Assembly: GCF_005146945.1 (NCBI RefSeq)
Contig: NZ_SWMS01000004.1
Coordinates: forward strand, 305,308 to 369,307
Direction of reading: 5' to 3'
DNA length: 64,000 nt
From: Prauserella endophytica
GTDB taxonomy: Bacteria > Actinomycetota > Actinomycetes > Mycobacteriales > Pseudonocardiaceae
How positions within the stretch are numbered: position 1 is the first letter of the stretch; each line of letters opens with the position of its first letter. The position numbers and the translations under genes were made by a program. Positions 35,668 to 45,363 of this stretch are shown here, piece after piece. Under the pieces are notes generated by a model that was not told the origin of the DNA, did not search any database, and saw only the letters and a program-made list of their open reading frames with translations.

Positions 35668-36615
35668 TTACGAGTTCGCGGGCGCCGGCGCCGGGAGAGG
35701 GGTTGGTAGGTAGTGCGCGGCCACGAGTCGCGGGCCCGCGTCGCCCTCCGCGAACGACAGCAGCCACACGGAGCCCTTCTTGCTCGCCACGCCGTCCGCC
35801 TTCGTCTCGGGAAGCTCGATGCCGCCGTGCTCGGCGAGCGCGCTCACGATGTCCGGGATGACCCCGCCCTGGCTGCACACGACCGGAGTACCGCCGTCGG
35901 CGACGATCGCGAGTAGCCGCGACCACGCCACCACGGGGTCGGCCCAGTAGTTGTCCTCGGACAGCAGCGGCTCGTGGACGATCTCGGTGCCGATGTCCTC
36001 GGCAAGGCCCTGCACGGTCTGGACACACCGCAGGCGCGGCGCGGAGAACACGCGGTCGGGGCCGAACGCCCTCAGCAGCACCCGCAGCGCTTCCGCCTGC
36101 CGCATTCCCGCGTCCGAGAGCGGCCTCAGATCGTCGTCACCGGTCCACTCCTCCCGCTTGCCCGCCTTCCCGTGCCGCACCAGCAGGAGCGACGTCAGGG
36201 CCGCGGGCAGCGCCGTGAACTCCCGCAACACCCGCTTGTCGGTGCCGTAGCTCAGCAGCGATTCGGCGTCGGCGGGCGGCAGCCAGCGCAGTTCGTCGAC
36301 TTCCTCGTTCGGGGTGAAACGGCCTTCGCCCGCCCTCGCGGCGAAGTAGTCGACCGTTTTCGGACCCTTGGCCACCTCGTATTCGGTGGTATTCAGGAAA
36401 CGGCCGAGAACAGCGGTGAACCCCGTTTCCTCGGCCAGTTCCCTCACCGCGGCGACGGGGACCGTCTCGCCGGGGTCGACTTTTCCCTTGGGCAGTGACC
36501 AGTCGTCATAGCGCGGCCGGTGCACGACGGCGATCTCGATTTCCCGGGAAGCCCCCGGCCGCCACAGCACCGCTCCCGCGGCCCGGATGGCCCGTCCGCC
36601 GTTCGTGCCGCTCAC
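35668..36615 (-). CDS. mutT1: MutT1-like Nudix hydrolase fused to histidine phosphatase
   Basis: A 315-residue two-domain enzyme. The N-terminal Nudix box is [23 protein letters not shown]. From about residue 150 there is a histidine phosphatase domain with LLVRHGKAG. In mycobacterial MutT1 the Nudix part cleaves 8-oxo-(d)GTP and the phosphatase part helps finish it. GTG at 36615 overlaps the ppk stop (GTGA), so it is translated from the ppk message. Linkage to ppk is conserved. Confidence 0.93.
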   Translation of the reverse strand: MSGTNGGRAIRAAGAVLWRPGASREIEIAVVHRPRYDDWSLPKGKVDPGETVPVAAVRELAEETGFTAVLGRFLNTTEYEVAKGPKTVDYFAARAGEGRFTPNEEVDELRWLPPADAESLLSYGTDKRVLREFTALPAALTSLLLVRHGKAGKREEWTGDDDLRPLSDAGMRQAEALRVLLRAFGPDRVFSAPRLRCVQTVQGLAEDIGTEIVHEPLLSEDNYWADPVVAWSRLLAIVADGGTPVVCSQGGVIPDIVSALAEHGGIELPETKADGVASKKGSVWLLSFAEGDAGPRLVAAHYLPTPLPAPAPANS

Positions 36616-38831
36616 CCGGCGGCTCCGTGCCTGCGCAGGAGTTCGACCTGGTGGTCGCGAACCTGCGACGAGTCGGCGGGAGAGGGAACCCATTCGCCGG
36701 TTGAACTGAGCACCCAGCAGCGGGTCAGCGGGTCCAGCGCCGAGTTGAGCACGTCGTCGAGCTGTGCGGCCAGCTTGGGATCCTTGACCTGCACCAGCGC
36801 TTCGATCCGGCGGTCGAGGTTGCGGTGCATCATGTCGGCGCTGCCGATCCAGTAGGCGTCGGCGCCGCGGAAGTGGAAGATCCGCGAGTGCTCAAGGAAG
36901 CGGCCGAGGATGGACCGCACGGCGATGTTGTCGCTCAGGCCGGGCACGCCCGGCTTCAGCGCGCAGATGCCGCGCACGACGATGTCCACCGGCACGCCGG
37001 CCTGCGAGGCGCGGTACAGGCCGTCGATGATCTGTTCGTCGACGAGCGAGTTGCACTTGAGGCGCACGCCGGCGGGCCCGCCCGCACGGGCCACGTCGAT
37101 CTCGTGCTGGATGCAGTCGAGGATGCCGCGCCGGATGCCGTTGGGCGCCGTCAGGATGTTGCGGTAGGTCGCCTGCCGGGAGTATCCGGTGAGGACGTTG
37201 AACAGGTCCGTGAGGTCGGCGCCGATCGCCGGGTCGGCGGTCAGCAGCCCCAGGTCCTCGTACAGCCGCGCGGTCTTCGGGTTGTAGTTGCCGGTGCCGA
37301 TGTGGCAGTAGCGGCGGATCGTGGAGCCCTCCTGCCGAACCACGAGCGCGACCTTGCAGTGCGTCTTGAGCCCGACGAGGCCGTACACGACGTGAACGCC
37401 CGAGCGTTCGAGCGTGCGCGCCCACGTGATGTTGGCCTGCTCGTCGAATCGGGCCTTGATCTCCACGAGCGCCACCACCTGCTTGCCCGCCTCGGCGGCG
37501 TCGACGAGCGCGTCGACGATCGGGGAGTCACCCGAGGTGCGGTACAGCGTCTGCTTGATCGCCAGCACCTTGTCGTCGGCGGCGGCCTGCTCGATGAACC
37601 GCTGCACGCTCGTGGAGAACGAGTCGTAGGGGTGGTGCACGAGCACGTCGCCCTCGCGCAGGGTCGCGAACACGCTCTTCGGGGTCTCCCGCTCGCCGAA
37701 CGCGGGGTGCGTGGCGGGCACGAACGGACGGTCCTTGAGCTCCTTGCGGTCGATCGCGGAGAGCTGGTGCAGACAGCTGAGGTCGAGCAGCCCCGGCACC
37801 TCCACGACGTCGCGCGGGTCGACCTCCAGCTCACGCAGCAGCAGTTCGAGCATGTGCTCGCTCATGTCCTGAGCCACCTCGAGCCGGACGGGCGGGCCGA
37901 AGCGGCGCTGCGCCAGCTCGCGTTCCAGCGCCTGCAACAGGTCCTCGTCGCGGTCCTCCTCGACCTCGAAGTCGGCGTTGCGGGTGACGCGGAACACGTG
38001 ATGCTCGATCACCTCCATGCCGCTGAAGAGCTCCCCGAGATGAGCCGAGATCAGTTCCTCCAGCGGCAGGAACGTCGCGGTGTGGCTGTCCCGCTGGCGT
38101 TCGATGCGCACGAGCCGCGGCACGTTGTTGGGCACCTTCACTCGCGCGAACCGTTCCGTGCCGCCCTCGGGGTCGCGGACGGTCACGGCGAGGTTCAGTG
38201 ACAGGCCGGAGATGTAGGGGAAGGGGTGGGCCGGGTCGACGGCCAGCGGGGTGAGCACCGGGAAGATCTGGTCGGTGAAGTAGTGGGAGAGCCGCTCCCG
38301 GTCCTCCACCTCCAAATCGGACCACCGGACGATGCGGATGCCCTTCGCCTCCAGCGCCGGGCGCACGTGCTGCTCGAAGGCCTCGGTGTGCCGCTCGACG
38401 AGGTCCTGGTTGCGCTTGGCGATGTAGGACAGCTGCTCGCGGGGCGTGAGGCCGTCGGCGCTGCGCACGGAGAGGCCGGTCTCGTCCCTGCGCTTGAGAC
38501 CGGCTACCCGGACCATGTAGAACTCATCCAAATTGGACGCGAAGATCGCCAGGAACTTGGCGCGCTCGAGCAGCGGCTGCGACTCGTCCTCCGACAGCGC
38601 CAGCACCCTGGCGTTGAAGTCCTGCCACGAGAGTTCCCGGTTGAAGTACCGGTCGTCGGGCAATGCGTCGGCCAGCGCCTGTGCTCCGGTCGCCGCGGGC
38701 GGGGCCGAAGGGACGGCTTGCGCCGGCTTCGGCAGGCCGTTCTCGGGGGCGGCGGGCGGTGGCGGAGGCGTGCTGACGCGCCGCCCGTCCGGCGACCCAC
38801 CGGGCGGGGAAGTGCTCTCGTCGTTGCTCAC
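36612..38831 (-). CDS. ppk: Polyphosphate kinase 1
   Basis: About 739 residues. It makes polyphosphate from ATP reversibly. The N-terminal domain opens [19 protein letters not shown] after a 50-residue Pro/Ala-rich lead. The catalytic His region [20 protein letters not shown] and [19 protein letters not shown] are present. GTG at 38831 is the best guess; GTG at 38849 is also possible and the upstream signal is weak. It is co-oriented with cofC upstream and overlaps mutT1 downstream. Confidence 0.95.
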   Translation of the reverse strand: MSNDESTSPPGGSPDGRRVSTPPPPPAAPENGLPKPAQAVPSAPPAATGAQALADALPDDRYFNRELSWQDFNARVLALSEDESQPLLERAKFLAIFASNLDEFYMVRVAGLKRRDETGLSVRSADGLTPREQLSYIAKRNQDLVERHTEAFEQHVRPALEAKGIRIVRWSDLEVEDRERLSHYFTDQIFPVLTPLAVDPAHPFPYISGLSLNLAVTVRDPEGGTERFARVKVPNNVPRLVRIERQRDSHTATFLPLEELISAHLGELFSGMEVIEHHVFRVTRNADFEVEEDRDEDLLQALERELAQRRFGPPVRLEVAQDMSEHMLELLLRELEVDPRDVVEVPGLLDLSCLHQLSAIDRKELKDRPFVPATHPAFGERETPKSVFATLREGDVLVHHPYDSFSTSVQRFIEQAAADDKVLAIKQTLYRTSGDSPIVDALVDAAEAGKQVVALVEIKARFDEQANITWARTLERSGVHVVYGLVGLKTHCKVALVVRQEGSTIRRYCHIGTGNYNPKTARLYEDLGLLTADPAIGADLTDLFNVLTGYSRQATYRNILTAPNGIRRGILDCIQHEIDVARAGGPAGVRLKCNSLVDEQIIDGLYRASQAGVPVDIVVRGICALKPGVPGLSDNIAVRSILGRFLEHSRIFHFRGADAYWIGSADMMHRNLDRRIEALVQVKDPKLAAQLDDVLNSALDPLTRCWVLSSTGEWVPSPADSSQVRDHQVELLRRHGAAG

Positions 38832-38896
38832 CCCTGCATTGTTCCCCACGGAGGCGACTGTTGCGCATACCCGAGCGAACGCGGAGGCAACGGCCC

Positions 38897-39550
38897 TCAG
38901 TGCGGAACGCACGCCGTGTCGAGCAGCGCGGTGGTGCTCGGGCCGAGGCCGAGCAGCCGGGCGTGCTCCAGGTCCTCGGGGGTGTCGACATCGCCGCGCA
39001 GGGAGGGCGCGGGCAGCGTGAGCGGCACGGCGCCCGACGCGGTGTGGACGCTCGCGGAGCCCTCGCCGAAGCGCGGCGCGAGCGGTTGCCCGGCGCCGGA
39101 GAGGAGCAGCGTGGTGCCGGTGCCGTGCCGGTCGGCGGTGAACGCCCTGCGCCCGTCGGCCTCCGCGAGCGCGGCCGCGAGCTCACCGGGCCGCAGCGCG
39201 GGCAGGTCTGCCTGCAGCGCGCCGACCGCCGCCAGCGGATCGGCGGCGCGCAGCAGGCGTTCGCCCACCCGCAGCGCGCCGTTGAGCCCGCCACGTTCCT
39301 CCCCGTTGCCGTGTTCGTCCACCACCTCGGCACCGAGCTCGCGCAGGGCGGCGAGCGCCTCGGTGTCGGAACCGACGACGAGCACCCGGCGCACGCCGGG
39401 GGCCGCGGTCGCGGCCCGCAGCGTGTCGGAGGCCAGCGCGAGCACGAGTGCCGCGTGGCACTCGGCGTCGGCCGGGTAGCCGAGCGCACCCCGCAGCCGC
39501 GACTTGCCGGCGCGGGGTGGCTTCAGGGGCACGATGAGGTCTGTGGCCAC
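38897..39550 (-). CDS. cofC: Phosphoenolpyruvate guanylyltransferase for F420 (FbiD/CofC)
   Basis: A 217-residue nucleotidyltransferase. The start [20 protein letters not shown] is the CofC/FbiD signature, and [18 protein letters not shown] is the metal-binding segment. It activates phosphoenolpyruvate (or phospholactate) with GTP for coenzyme F420 synthesis. Position beside ppk matches Rv2983 (FbiD). GTG at 39550 is used because it starts the homologous part. F420 chemistry is typical for actinobacteria. Confidence 0.88.
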   Translation of the reverse strand: MATDLIVPLKPPRAGKSRLRGALGYPADAECHAALVLALASDTLRAATAAPGVRRVLVVGSDTEALAALRELGAEVVDEHGNGEERGGLNGALRVGERLLRAADPLAAVGALQADLPALRPGELAAALAEADGRRAFTADRHGTGTTLLLSGAGQPLAPRFGEGSASVHTASGAVPLTLPAPSLRGDVDTPEDLEHARLLGLGPSTTALLDTACVPH

Positions 39551-39629
39551 GCCACCATCTTTACCCATCGGAGCCGCCGTGTGCCTGTGGGAGGATCGCC
39601 TCAGCTTCCGCACGCGACGAGGAGGAGTC

Positions 39630-40328
39630 TTGGCTGATCGGGAGAAGGGTGGCTTCTGGGTCGGGGCCGCCGCGGTGCTGTTCTACCCGCTGACCTGGAT
39701 GGGCAAGAGCGTCTACCGGGGCACCGAGCGGATCCCGAAAGACGGGCCCGTGCTGCTCGTGATGAACCACGTCTCGCACCTCGACCCGGCCGTGGACGCG
39801 GTGTTCGTGCACCGCAACAAGCGCGTGCCCAGGTTCATGGCCAAGGACAGCCTCTTCCGGGTGCCGATCTTCGGCAAGATCCTCGCCGGCTCCGGCGGCA
39901 TCCCCGTCACCAGGGGCAGCGCCACCGCGGGTGACAGCCTCAGGGCCGCGCACGAGACGCTGGCGAACGGCAAGCTGGTGCTCATCTATCCAGAGGGGAC
40001 GATCACCAAGGACCCCGATGGCTGGCCGAAGCGGTCCTACACCGGCGTGGCCAGGCTCGCGCTCGAGAACGACGTGCCCGTGATCCCGGTCGCGCGGTGG
40101 GGCACCCAGAACATCTGGAACGGTTACACGAAGAAGTTCCGGCCGTTGCCCCGCAAGACGGTGGTCCACTCCGTCGGCGAGCCGGTGGACCTCTCGAAGT
40201 ACCGCGAGCAGGACCGCACCCCCGCCGTGCTGCGCGAGGTCACCGACCTGCTGATGGGCGAGGTGCTCTCGCTGCTCGCGGACATCCGCGGGGAGCAGCC
40301 GCCCGCGAAGCGGGAGGACAGTGCCTGA
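39630..40328 (+). CDS. 1-acyl-sn-glycerol-3-phosphate acyltransferase family
   Basis: A 232-residue membrane-associated acyltransferase. The catalytic NHxxxxD box is NHVSHLD near residue 47, and [19 protein letters not shown] is the phosphate-binding motif. A hydrophobic segment at 9-24 probably docks it in the membrane. TTG at 39630 follows GGAGGAG; earlier in-frame starts lack homology. It overlaps gpsA by 8 nt, coupling two steps of phospholipid precursor synthesis. Confidence 0.9.
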   Translation: MADREKGGFWVGAAAVLFYPLTWMGKSVYRGTERIPKDGPVLLVMNHVSHLDPAVDAVFVHRNKRVPRFMAKDSLFRVPIFGKILAGSGGIPVTRGSATAGDSLRAAHETLANGKLVLIYPEGTITKDPDGWPKRSYTGVARLALENDVPVIPVARWGTQNIWNGYTKKFRPLPRKTVVHSVGEPVDLSKYREQDRTPAVLREVTDLLMGEVLSLLADIRGEQPPAKREDSA

Positions 40329-41358
40329 CATGCCGGACATGACGGGCGTCACTGTGCAGTCGGTCACGGTGCTCGGCGCGGGTTCGTGGGGCACGACGTT
40401 CGCCAAGGTGCTCGCCGACGCCGGCCGTGACGTCACGATGTGGGCGCGGCGGGCCGAGGTCGCCGCCGAGATCCGCGACCAGCACACCAACAGCGGCTAC
40501 CTGCCCGGCGTGACGCTGCCCCAGCGGCTCACCGCCACGTCCGACGCCGAGGAGGCGCTGTCCGGTGCCGAGGCCGTGGTGCTCGCCGTGCCGAGCCAGA
40601 GCCTGCGCGCGAACCTGACGGGCTGGCGCGGTCTCCTGCCGCGCGACGCGATCCTCGTGAGCCTCGCCAAGGGCGTCGAACTCGGCACCCTGAAACGGAT
40701 GAGCGAGGTGATCAGCGAGATCGCCGAGGTCCCCGCGAACGAGGTCGTGGTGGTCTCCGGTCCGAACCTGGCGCGCGAGATCGCGCAGCGGCAGCCCGCC
40801 GGCGCGGTGCTCGCGTGCGCCGACCACGACCGCGCGGTCGCGATCCAGCAGGCCAGCTTCAACGGTTACTTCCGCCCGTACACCAACACCGACGTGGTTG
40901 GCTGCGAGCTCGGCGGCGCCTGCAAGAACGTGATCGCTCTGAGCTGCGGCATGGCGGCCGGGCTCGGTTTCGGCGCCAACACGATGGCGACGCTCATCAC
41001 CCGTGGTCTCGCGGAGACGGCGCGGCTCGGGGCGAAGCTCGGCGCCGACCCGCTGACGTTCGCGGGTCTTGCCGGGGTGGGCGACCTCGTGGCGACGTGC
41101 GCGTCGCCGTTGTCGCGCAACCGCACCTTCGGCGAGCGCATCGGCAGGGGCGAGACGCCGCAGCAGGCGCAGGCCGCGGTGGGTGGCCAGGTGGCGGAGG
41201 GCGTGATGTCGTGCCAGTCGATCCGCGAGCTCGCGCGCGGCGTCGGCGTGGACATGCCGATCACCGACGCGATGTACCGCGTGTGCCACGAGGGGATGGA
41301 TCCCGCTCGCGTCGGTGCCGAGCTGCTCGGCCGCCAGCAGAAACACGAGTGGTCGTAA
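40321..41358 (+). CDS. gpsA: NAD(P)-dependent glycerol-3-phosphate dehydrogenase
   Basis: A 345-residue enzyme that reduces dihydroxyacetone phosphate for phospholipid synthesis. The NAD loop is [19 protein letters not shown]. The substrate region has [10 protein letters not shown] and the catalytic Lys is in [21 protein letters not shown] at 40321 overlaps the acyltransferase stop; ATG at 40330 is also possible. Position before ddl matches mycobacteria. Confidence 0.96.
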   Translation: MPDMPDMTGVTVQSVTVLGAGSWGTTFAKVLADAGRDVTMWARRAEVAAEIRDQHTNSGYLPGVTLPQRLTATSDAEEALSGAEAVVLAVPSQSLRANLTGWRGLLPRDAILVSLAKGVELGTLKRMSEVISEIAEVPANEVVVVSGPNLAREIAQRQPAGAVLACADHDRAVAIQQASFNGYFRPYTNTDVVGCELGGACKNVIALSCGMAAGLGFGANTMATLITRGLAETARLGAKLGADPLTFAGLAGVGDLVATCASPLSRNRTFGERIGRGETPQQAQAAVGGQVAEGVMSCQSIRELARGVGVDMPITDAMYRVCHEGMDPARVGAELLGRQQKHEWS

Positions 41359-41382
41359 GGGCGCCCAATCGCTGGAACCCGT

Positions 41383-41411
41383 TTGACGCCTCGTCGCCGT
41401 GCTGGTTTGCT
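41383..41411 (+). promoter_or_regulatory. Candidate promoter of the cdo leader
   Basis: TTGACG (41383-41388), a 17-nt spacer, then TTTGCT (41406-41411). The leader ATG at 41419 begins 7 nt further on. The geometry equals that of the cimA leader. The -10 is weaker than usual. Confidence 0.55.
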
Positions 41412-41418
41412 GTGCGGC

Positions 41419-41508
41419 ATGTCGACGTGGAGCGCACTCACGGCAGGGGGCCACACCGGTCTCCGCCATGCCCGCTGCGCGTCGTGTCCTTGCTGTTGTC
41501 GCCGGTGA
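41419..41508 (+). CDS. Polycysteine leader peptide of cdo, 29 residues
   Basis: The ORF starts MSTWSALTAGGHTGL and ends RCASCPCCCRR, with five cysteines in the last ten residues. It starts at a predicted leaderless position. Leaderless polycysteine ORFs are reported as cysteine-responsive attenuators in mycobacteria. Here the Cys-codon tract 41486-41495 (GTCCTTGCTG) is an exact complement of 41548-41557 (CAGCAAGGAC), which holds the cdo ribosome-binding AAGGA. Control of a cysteine catabolic gene is inferred. Confidence 0.7.
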   Translation: MSTWSALTAGGHTGLRHARCASCPCCCRR

Positions 41509-41547
41509 CCGACTCACCACGGATCCCCGACCTCAGTCAGCACTGTT

Positions 41548-41557
41548 CAGCAAGGAC
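41548..41557 (+). promoter_or_regulatory. cdo ribosome-binding region, complementary to the leader Cys codons
   Basis: CAGCAAGGAC contains AAGGA 12 nt before the cdo ATG. It can form a perfect 10-bp duplex with leader positions 41486-41495, which would hide the ribosome-binding site. Confidence 0.6.
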
Positions 41558-41568
41558 CTCATTTCCCC

Positions 41569-42054
41569 ATGTTCGCCGTTCCAGAGAACACGGTCGCTTC
41601 CATGCCTGCCGCAAACCCGCAGCTTCGCCACCCCGTCCGCACCGCGCTGGAGTACGCGGCCGACCGAGACCGCTGGCGCAACGTGCTGCGCTACGACCCG
41701 GACGAGCGTTTCGCCGCCCTGCTCGAGCGCGCCGCCGACGAGGAGATCTGGCTGCTGAGCTGGCTTCCCGGCCAGCAGACCGGGCTGCACGACCACGGTG
41801 AGTCGACGGGCGCGTTCACGGTTGTCAGCGGCACCCTCACCGAGACCGTCACGCGCAGGGCCCCCGACGGGCGCGTGCTGACCGAGGTGCACACGCCGTC
41901 GGCCGGCCAGTCGCGCGTGTTCGGCCCCGGCTACGTGCACGAGGTGCGCAACGAGGGCCCCGACCCCGCCGTGAGCGTGCACGTCTACCGCGCGGGCGGG
42001 CGCACGCTGCGCCCGCACCACCTCGATCCGCTCACCGGACCGGTTCGCGACTGA
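41569..42054 (+). CDS. Cysteine dioxygenase type I
   Basis: A 161-residue cupin iron enzyme that oxidises cysteine to cysteine sulfinate. The three metal histidines are His74 and His76 in GLHDHGE and His124 in GYVHEVRN. The N-terminal 25 residues are unconserved. ATG at 41569 is used; ATG at 41602 is possible. It stands alone after gpsA, behind a Cys-rich leader ORF. The family is sure; thiol specificity (cysteine versus mercaptopropionate) is probable, not proven. Confidence 0.88.
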   Translation: MFAVPENTVASMPAANPQLRHPVRTALEYAADRDRWRNVLRYDPDERFAALLERAADEEIWLLSWLPGQQTGLHDHGESTGAFTVVSGTLTETVTRRAPDGRVLTEVHTPSAGQSRVFGPGYVHEVRNEGPDPAVSVHVYRAGGRTLRPHHLDPLTGPVRD

Positions 42055-42712
42055 CTGCGGGCTCGCGCTCGGCCACGTGCGCCGGGATCGGCGTCCCCTC
42101 CGGCACGTAGCTCGCCGGTGCCGGGGCACCGAACGTCGTGTGGATCGGCAGCACGCCCGCCCACGCGGTGCCGTGCTCCAGATCCTCCGGTTCGTCGATG
42201 GGCTCTCCGGAGCGGATTTTCACCGACGCCTCGGCCAGGTCGAGCGCCAGCACGCTGACCGAGGCCATTTCCTTCGCGTTGGGCTCGCGCGCGTGCTCCC
42301 ACGAGCCCGGAGCGAGGTGGTCGCTGACAACGCGCAGGCCGTGCAGCTTCTCGGCGGCCCCGGTGACGGGGCGCGCGCGGCCGTGGATCACGGCGCTGCG
42401 GTAGTTCATCGAGTGGTTGTTCAGCGAGCGCGCGTAGACGATCCCGTCCAGAATCGTCACCGTCACGCAGACGTCGACACGGTTCGCCGCCGCTCGGAGG
42501 TTCCCCGAACCCGTCGAGCCGTGAAAATAGAGCGTGTCGCCGTCTCTGCCGTAGCCGGTGGGCAGGACCACGGGAGAGCCGTGCAGGACGAGTCCGACGT
42601 GGCAGACGAGCGCCTCGTCGAGCACGCCGTGGAGGGCGGCGCGATCCCGCGCCGCCCGGTCCTTCTTGCGGGTGAGTGTGCTGCGCGTGGTGGGCGACAG
42701 TGGTACGGACAT
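42032..42712 (-). CDS. Pyridoxamine 5'-phosphate oxidase family flavoprotein
   Basis: A 226-residue split-barrel protein. Residues 25-145 contain the PNPOx-like fold (ALVCHVGLVLHGSPVVLPTG, LYFHGSTGSGNLRAA, NNHSMNYRSAVIHGRA). Relatives bind FMN or F420. It overlaps the end of cdo by 23 nt on the other strand. It is divergent from a MocR/PdxR-type regulator, 68 nt away, which probably controls it. The substrate is unknown. Confidence 0.82.
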   Translation of the reverse strand: MSVPLSPTTRSTLTRKKDRAARDRAALHGVLDEALVCHVGLVLHGSPVVLPTGYGRDGDTLYFHGSTGSGNLRAAANRVDVCVTVTILDGIVYARSLNNHSMNYRSAVIHGRARPVTGAAEKLHGLRVVSDHLAPGSWEHAREPNAKEMASVSVLALDLAEASVKIRSGEPIDEPEDLEHGTAWAGVLPIHTTFGAPAPASYVPEGTPIPAHVAEREPAVSREPVR

Positions 42713-42733
42713 GCGACGAGCCTGTCAGGCCCA

Positions 42734-42754
42734 GTGGCATTATCAGATAGCCAC
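42734..42754. promoter_or_regulatory. GTGGC-n11-GCCAC inverted repeat in the MocR intergenic region
   Basis: The arms GTGGC and GCCAC flank ATTATCAGATA. It sits between the divergent flavoprotein and regulator genes and overlaps the TGATAAT-like -10 of the minus strand. A MocR operator is likely. Confidence 0.5.
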
Positions 42755-42779
42755 AAGTGCGGAAAAATGGGAGGCCACT

Positions 42780-44162
42780 TTGACTCGGGGTGACACCGCG
42801 TTGCCGGTCAGACTCGATCGGGACTCCACAGTACCGCTCGCCGTGCAGCTGGCCGACGCGCTGCGCGAGTCGGCGGCGACAGGGCACCTGCGCGGCGGCG
42901 ACCGCCTGCCCTCCACCCGCGCGCTGGCCGACCGGCTCGGTGTGAGCAGGACCGTCACGTCGGCCGCGTACGAACAGCTGCACGCCGAAGGCTGGATCCT
43001 GGGCAGGCACGGCTCCGGCACCTACGTCACCACGTCGCCGCCGGCCGCCCGGCCGGAGCGCAGGGGCTTCGTCACCAACGACGAGGCGCCGAGCGACCTG
43101 CTGATGCTCACCCCCGGGGTGCCGTGGGCGGACGGGCTCGACCGGGCCGCGTGGCGAAGAGCCTGGCGGGCAGCGGCCGACACGCCGCCCGCGACCTACC
43201 TCTACCGCTCCGGCCTCTCCGACTACCGCGCCGCCGTCGCCGAGCACCTGCTGCGGCACCGGGGACTCGACGCGGGCACCGACTCCGTGCTCGCGACCGG
43301 CGGCACCACGTCCGCCGTGGTGGAGCTGGCGAGCGCCGTGCTGCGGCCCGGCGACCTCGTCGCCGTGGAGGAACCGGGATATCAGCGGGCCGTCCAGGCG
43401 TTCCGCCGCGCGGGCATGCGCGTGGTGCCTGTGCCGATCGACGCCGAGGGCCTGCGCCCGGACGTCCTGCCAAGCGGGGTCCGCGCCGTCTACTGCTCGC
43501 CGGCGCACCAGTACCCCATGGGCTGCCGGATGAGCGCGGCCCGGCGGGTGGAGCTGGTGGAGCGGGCGCGGGCGGAGAACTTCCTCGTCGTCGAGGACGA
43601 CTACGACGGTGAGCTTCGTTACGACGTGGCGCCGCTGCCGCTGCTCGCGTCGCTCGCCCCCGACGTGGTGGTGCACCTCGGCACCACGAGCAAGATCCTC
43701 ACGCCCACGCTCGGCGCGGGCTGGATGGTGGCCCCGCCCTCGGTGACCACCACGATTCTCGACTACCGCGAGCTGACCGGTACCCGGCCCTCGCCCGCGG
43801 GTCAGCGCGTGGTGGTGGAGCTGGCCCGGCACGGCGACCTCGGCAGGCACCTGCGCAGGCTCCGCCGCGAACTGTCGGAACGAAGGTCCATGCTGGTCGG
43901 GGCACTGAAGAAGGCGGGCGTTCCGGTACTCGGCGACGACGCGGGCGCGCACCTGGTGGTGCCGTTGGCCACACCCGAGGACGAGCGCGAGCGGCTCGCG
44001 TCCGGCAAGCGGCGCGGGCTGCTGCTCGACGGCCTCGGCAGGCACTTCGCCCGCACCCCCACGGCGTTCGGGGTCGCGGTGGGCTACGCGGGCTGTTCCA
44101 GGGAGGCGCTGCGCGAGTCGCTGTGGGTGCTCGTCGACCTGTTACGGCCGAGGCCCCGGTAG
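42780..44162 (+). CDS. MocR/PdxR-type regulator (GntR HTH + aminotransferase)
   Basis: A 460-residue regulator. Residues 10-80 are a GntR winged helix (STVPLAVQLADALRES, GDRLPSTRALADRLGVSRT). From about 105 a class I aminotransferase fold binds PLP; its Lys is in LGTTSKILTPTLGAGWM. TTG at 42780 follows GGGAGG by 5 nt. Divergence from a PNPOx-like gene suggests vitamin B6 or local control. It most likely autoregulates. Confidence 0.88.
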   Translation: MTRGDTALPVRLDRDSTVPLAVQLADALRESAATGHLRGGDRLPSTRALADRLGVSRTVTSAAYEQLHAEGWILGRHGSGTYVTTSPPAARPERRGFVTNDEAPSDLLMLTPGVPWADGLDRAAWRRAWRAAADTPPATYLYRSGLSDYRAAVAEHLLRHRGLDAGTDSVLATGGTTSAVVELASAVLRPGDLVAVEEPGYQRAVQAFRRAGMRVVPVPIDAEGLRPDVLPSGVRAVYCSPAHQYPMGCRMSAARRVELVERARAENFLVVEDDYDGELRYDVAPLPLLASLAPDVVVHLGTTSKILTPTLGAGWMVAPPSVTTTILDYRELTGTRPSPAGQRVVVELARHGDLGRHLRRLRRELSERRSMLVGALKKAGVPVLGDDAGAHLVVPLATPEDERERLASGKRRGLLLDGLGRHFARTPTAFGVAVGYAGCSREALRESLWVLVDLLRPRPR

Positions 44163-44173
44163 GGTGACCGGCC

Positions 44174-45271
44174 ATGAGTAGCCGCAAGACGCGCGTGGCC
44201 GTCGTGTTCGGGGGCCGCAGCACCGAGCACACCATCTCCTGTGTGTCGGCAGGCAGCGTGCTGGCGAATCTCGATCCCGACCGGTTCGAGATCGTCCCCA
44301 TCGGCATCACCAAGGCCGGTGGCTGGGTGCTGGGCACGAACGACCCGGGGGCGCTGGCGATCCGGGGGCACGAGCTGCCGACCGTCGACGACGGCAGGGC
44401 GCTCGTGCTGGCGGGCGACCCCACCAGCAAGAGCGTGGTGAGCCTCGAGCCCGGCCAGGAGAGCGAGGTGCTGAGCGGGGTCGACGTCGTGTTCCCCGTG
44501 CTGCACGGCGCCTTCGGCGAGGACGGGACCATCCAGGGGCTGCTCGAGCTCGCCGACATCCCGTACGTGGGAGCCGGCGTGTTCGCGAGCGCCGCCGCGA
44601 TGGACAAGGAGTACGCCAAGAAGCTGCTCGCCGCGGAGGGGCTGCCGGTCGGGCGCTACGCGACCGTCCGCCGTGGACAGTCGACTCTGGACGACGCCGA
44701 CCGGGAACGGCTGGGACTGCCCGTGTTCGTCAAGCCGGCGAGGGCCGGATCGTCGATCGGCATCAGCAAGGTCACCGACTGGGCCGAGCTGGACGAGGCC
44801 ATCGCGCTGGCGAGGCGGACCGACCCCAAGGTGCTCGTCGAGGCCGCCGTGGTGGGCCGGGAGGTCGAGTGCGGCGTGCTGGAGTTCCCCGACGGGCGCG
44901 TCGAGGCGTCGCTGCCGGCCGAGATCAGGGTGCTCGCCGAGGGCGACGACGCCTGGTACGACTTCGAGACCAAGTACCTCGGTGAGGCCGCCGAGCTGGA
45001 CATCCCGGCCAAGCTCGACGACTCGGTGACCGAGCGGCTGCGCGCGTGCGCGGTGCGTGCCTTCGATGCGCTGGACTGCCAGGGCCTCGCCCGGGTGGAC
45101 TTCTTCGTCGGCGAGAACGGCGAGCTGACCATCAACGAGGTCAACACGATGCCAGGCTTCACCTCGACGTCGGCGTACCCGAAGATGTGGGCCGTCACCG
45201 GAGTGGACTACCCGACGCTGCTGGCGACCCTGGTCGAGACCGCCCTGTCCCGGGGCACCGGCCTGCGCTGA
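44174..45271 (+). CDS. ddl: D-alanine--D-alanine ligase
   Basis: A 365-residue ATP-grasp enzyme that makes the D-Ala-D-Ala ends of peptidoglycan precursors. Motifs are [50 protein letters not shown] and [17 protein letters not shown]. It begins 11 nt after the MocR gene. Length and residues are normal. It corresponds to ddlA next to gpsA in mycobacteria, here separated by the cdo-MocR insertion. Confidence 0.97.
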   Translation: MSSRKTRVAVVFGGRSTEHTISCVSAGSVLANLDPDRFEIVPIGITKAGGWVLGTNDPGALAIRGHELPTVDDGRALVLAGDPTSKSVVSLEPGQESEVLSGVDVVFPVLHGAFGEDGTIQGLLELADIPYVGAGVFASAAAMDKEYAKKLLAAEGLPVGRYATVRRGQSTLDDADRERLGLPVFVKPARAGSSIGISKVTDWAELDEAIALARRTDPKVLVEAAVVGREVECGVLEFPDGRVEASLPAEIRVLAEGDDAWYDFETKYLGEAAELDIPAKLDDSVTERLRACAVRAFDALDCQGLARVDFFVGENGELTINEVNTMPGFTSTSAYPKMWAVTGVDYPTLLATLVETALSRGTGLR

Positions 45272-45294
45272 CCCCTTCGCAAGGCTGCCCTTCT

Positions 45295-45347
45295 GCAGTG
45301 AAGGCCACCTTCACTGCGTTCAACGCAGTGAAGGTGGCCTTCACTGC
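45295..45347. repeat. Perfect 53-bp palindrome between ddl and DUF3515
   Basis: GCAGTGAAGG-CCA-CCTTCACTGC, then GTTCAAC, then GCAGTGAAGG-TGG-CCTTCACTGC. The second half is the reverse complement of the first and GTT-C-AAC continues the pairing, so 26-bp arms meet at one base. It lies between convergent genes and probably terminates both. Confidence 0.9.
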
Positions 45348-45363
45348 GGTTGGGGCACTGCGG

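Noticed and set aside
41399..41758. Alternative Cys-containing frame from GTG 41399 (VLVCCAACRRG) as the leader peptide
   Set aside because: It lacks a promoter at suitable spacing and runs through the cdo start in another frame; the ATG 41419 ORF fits the promoter and stops before cdo.
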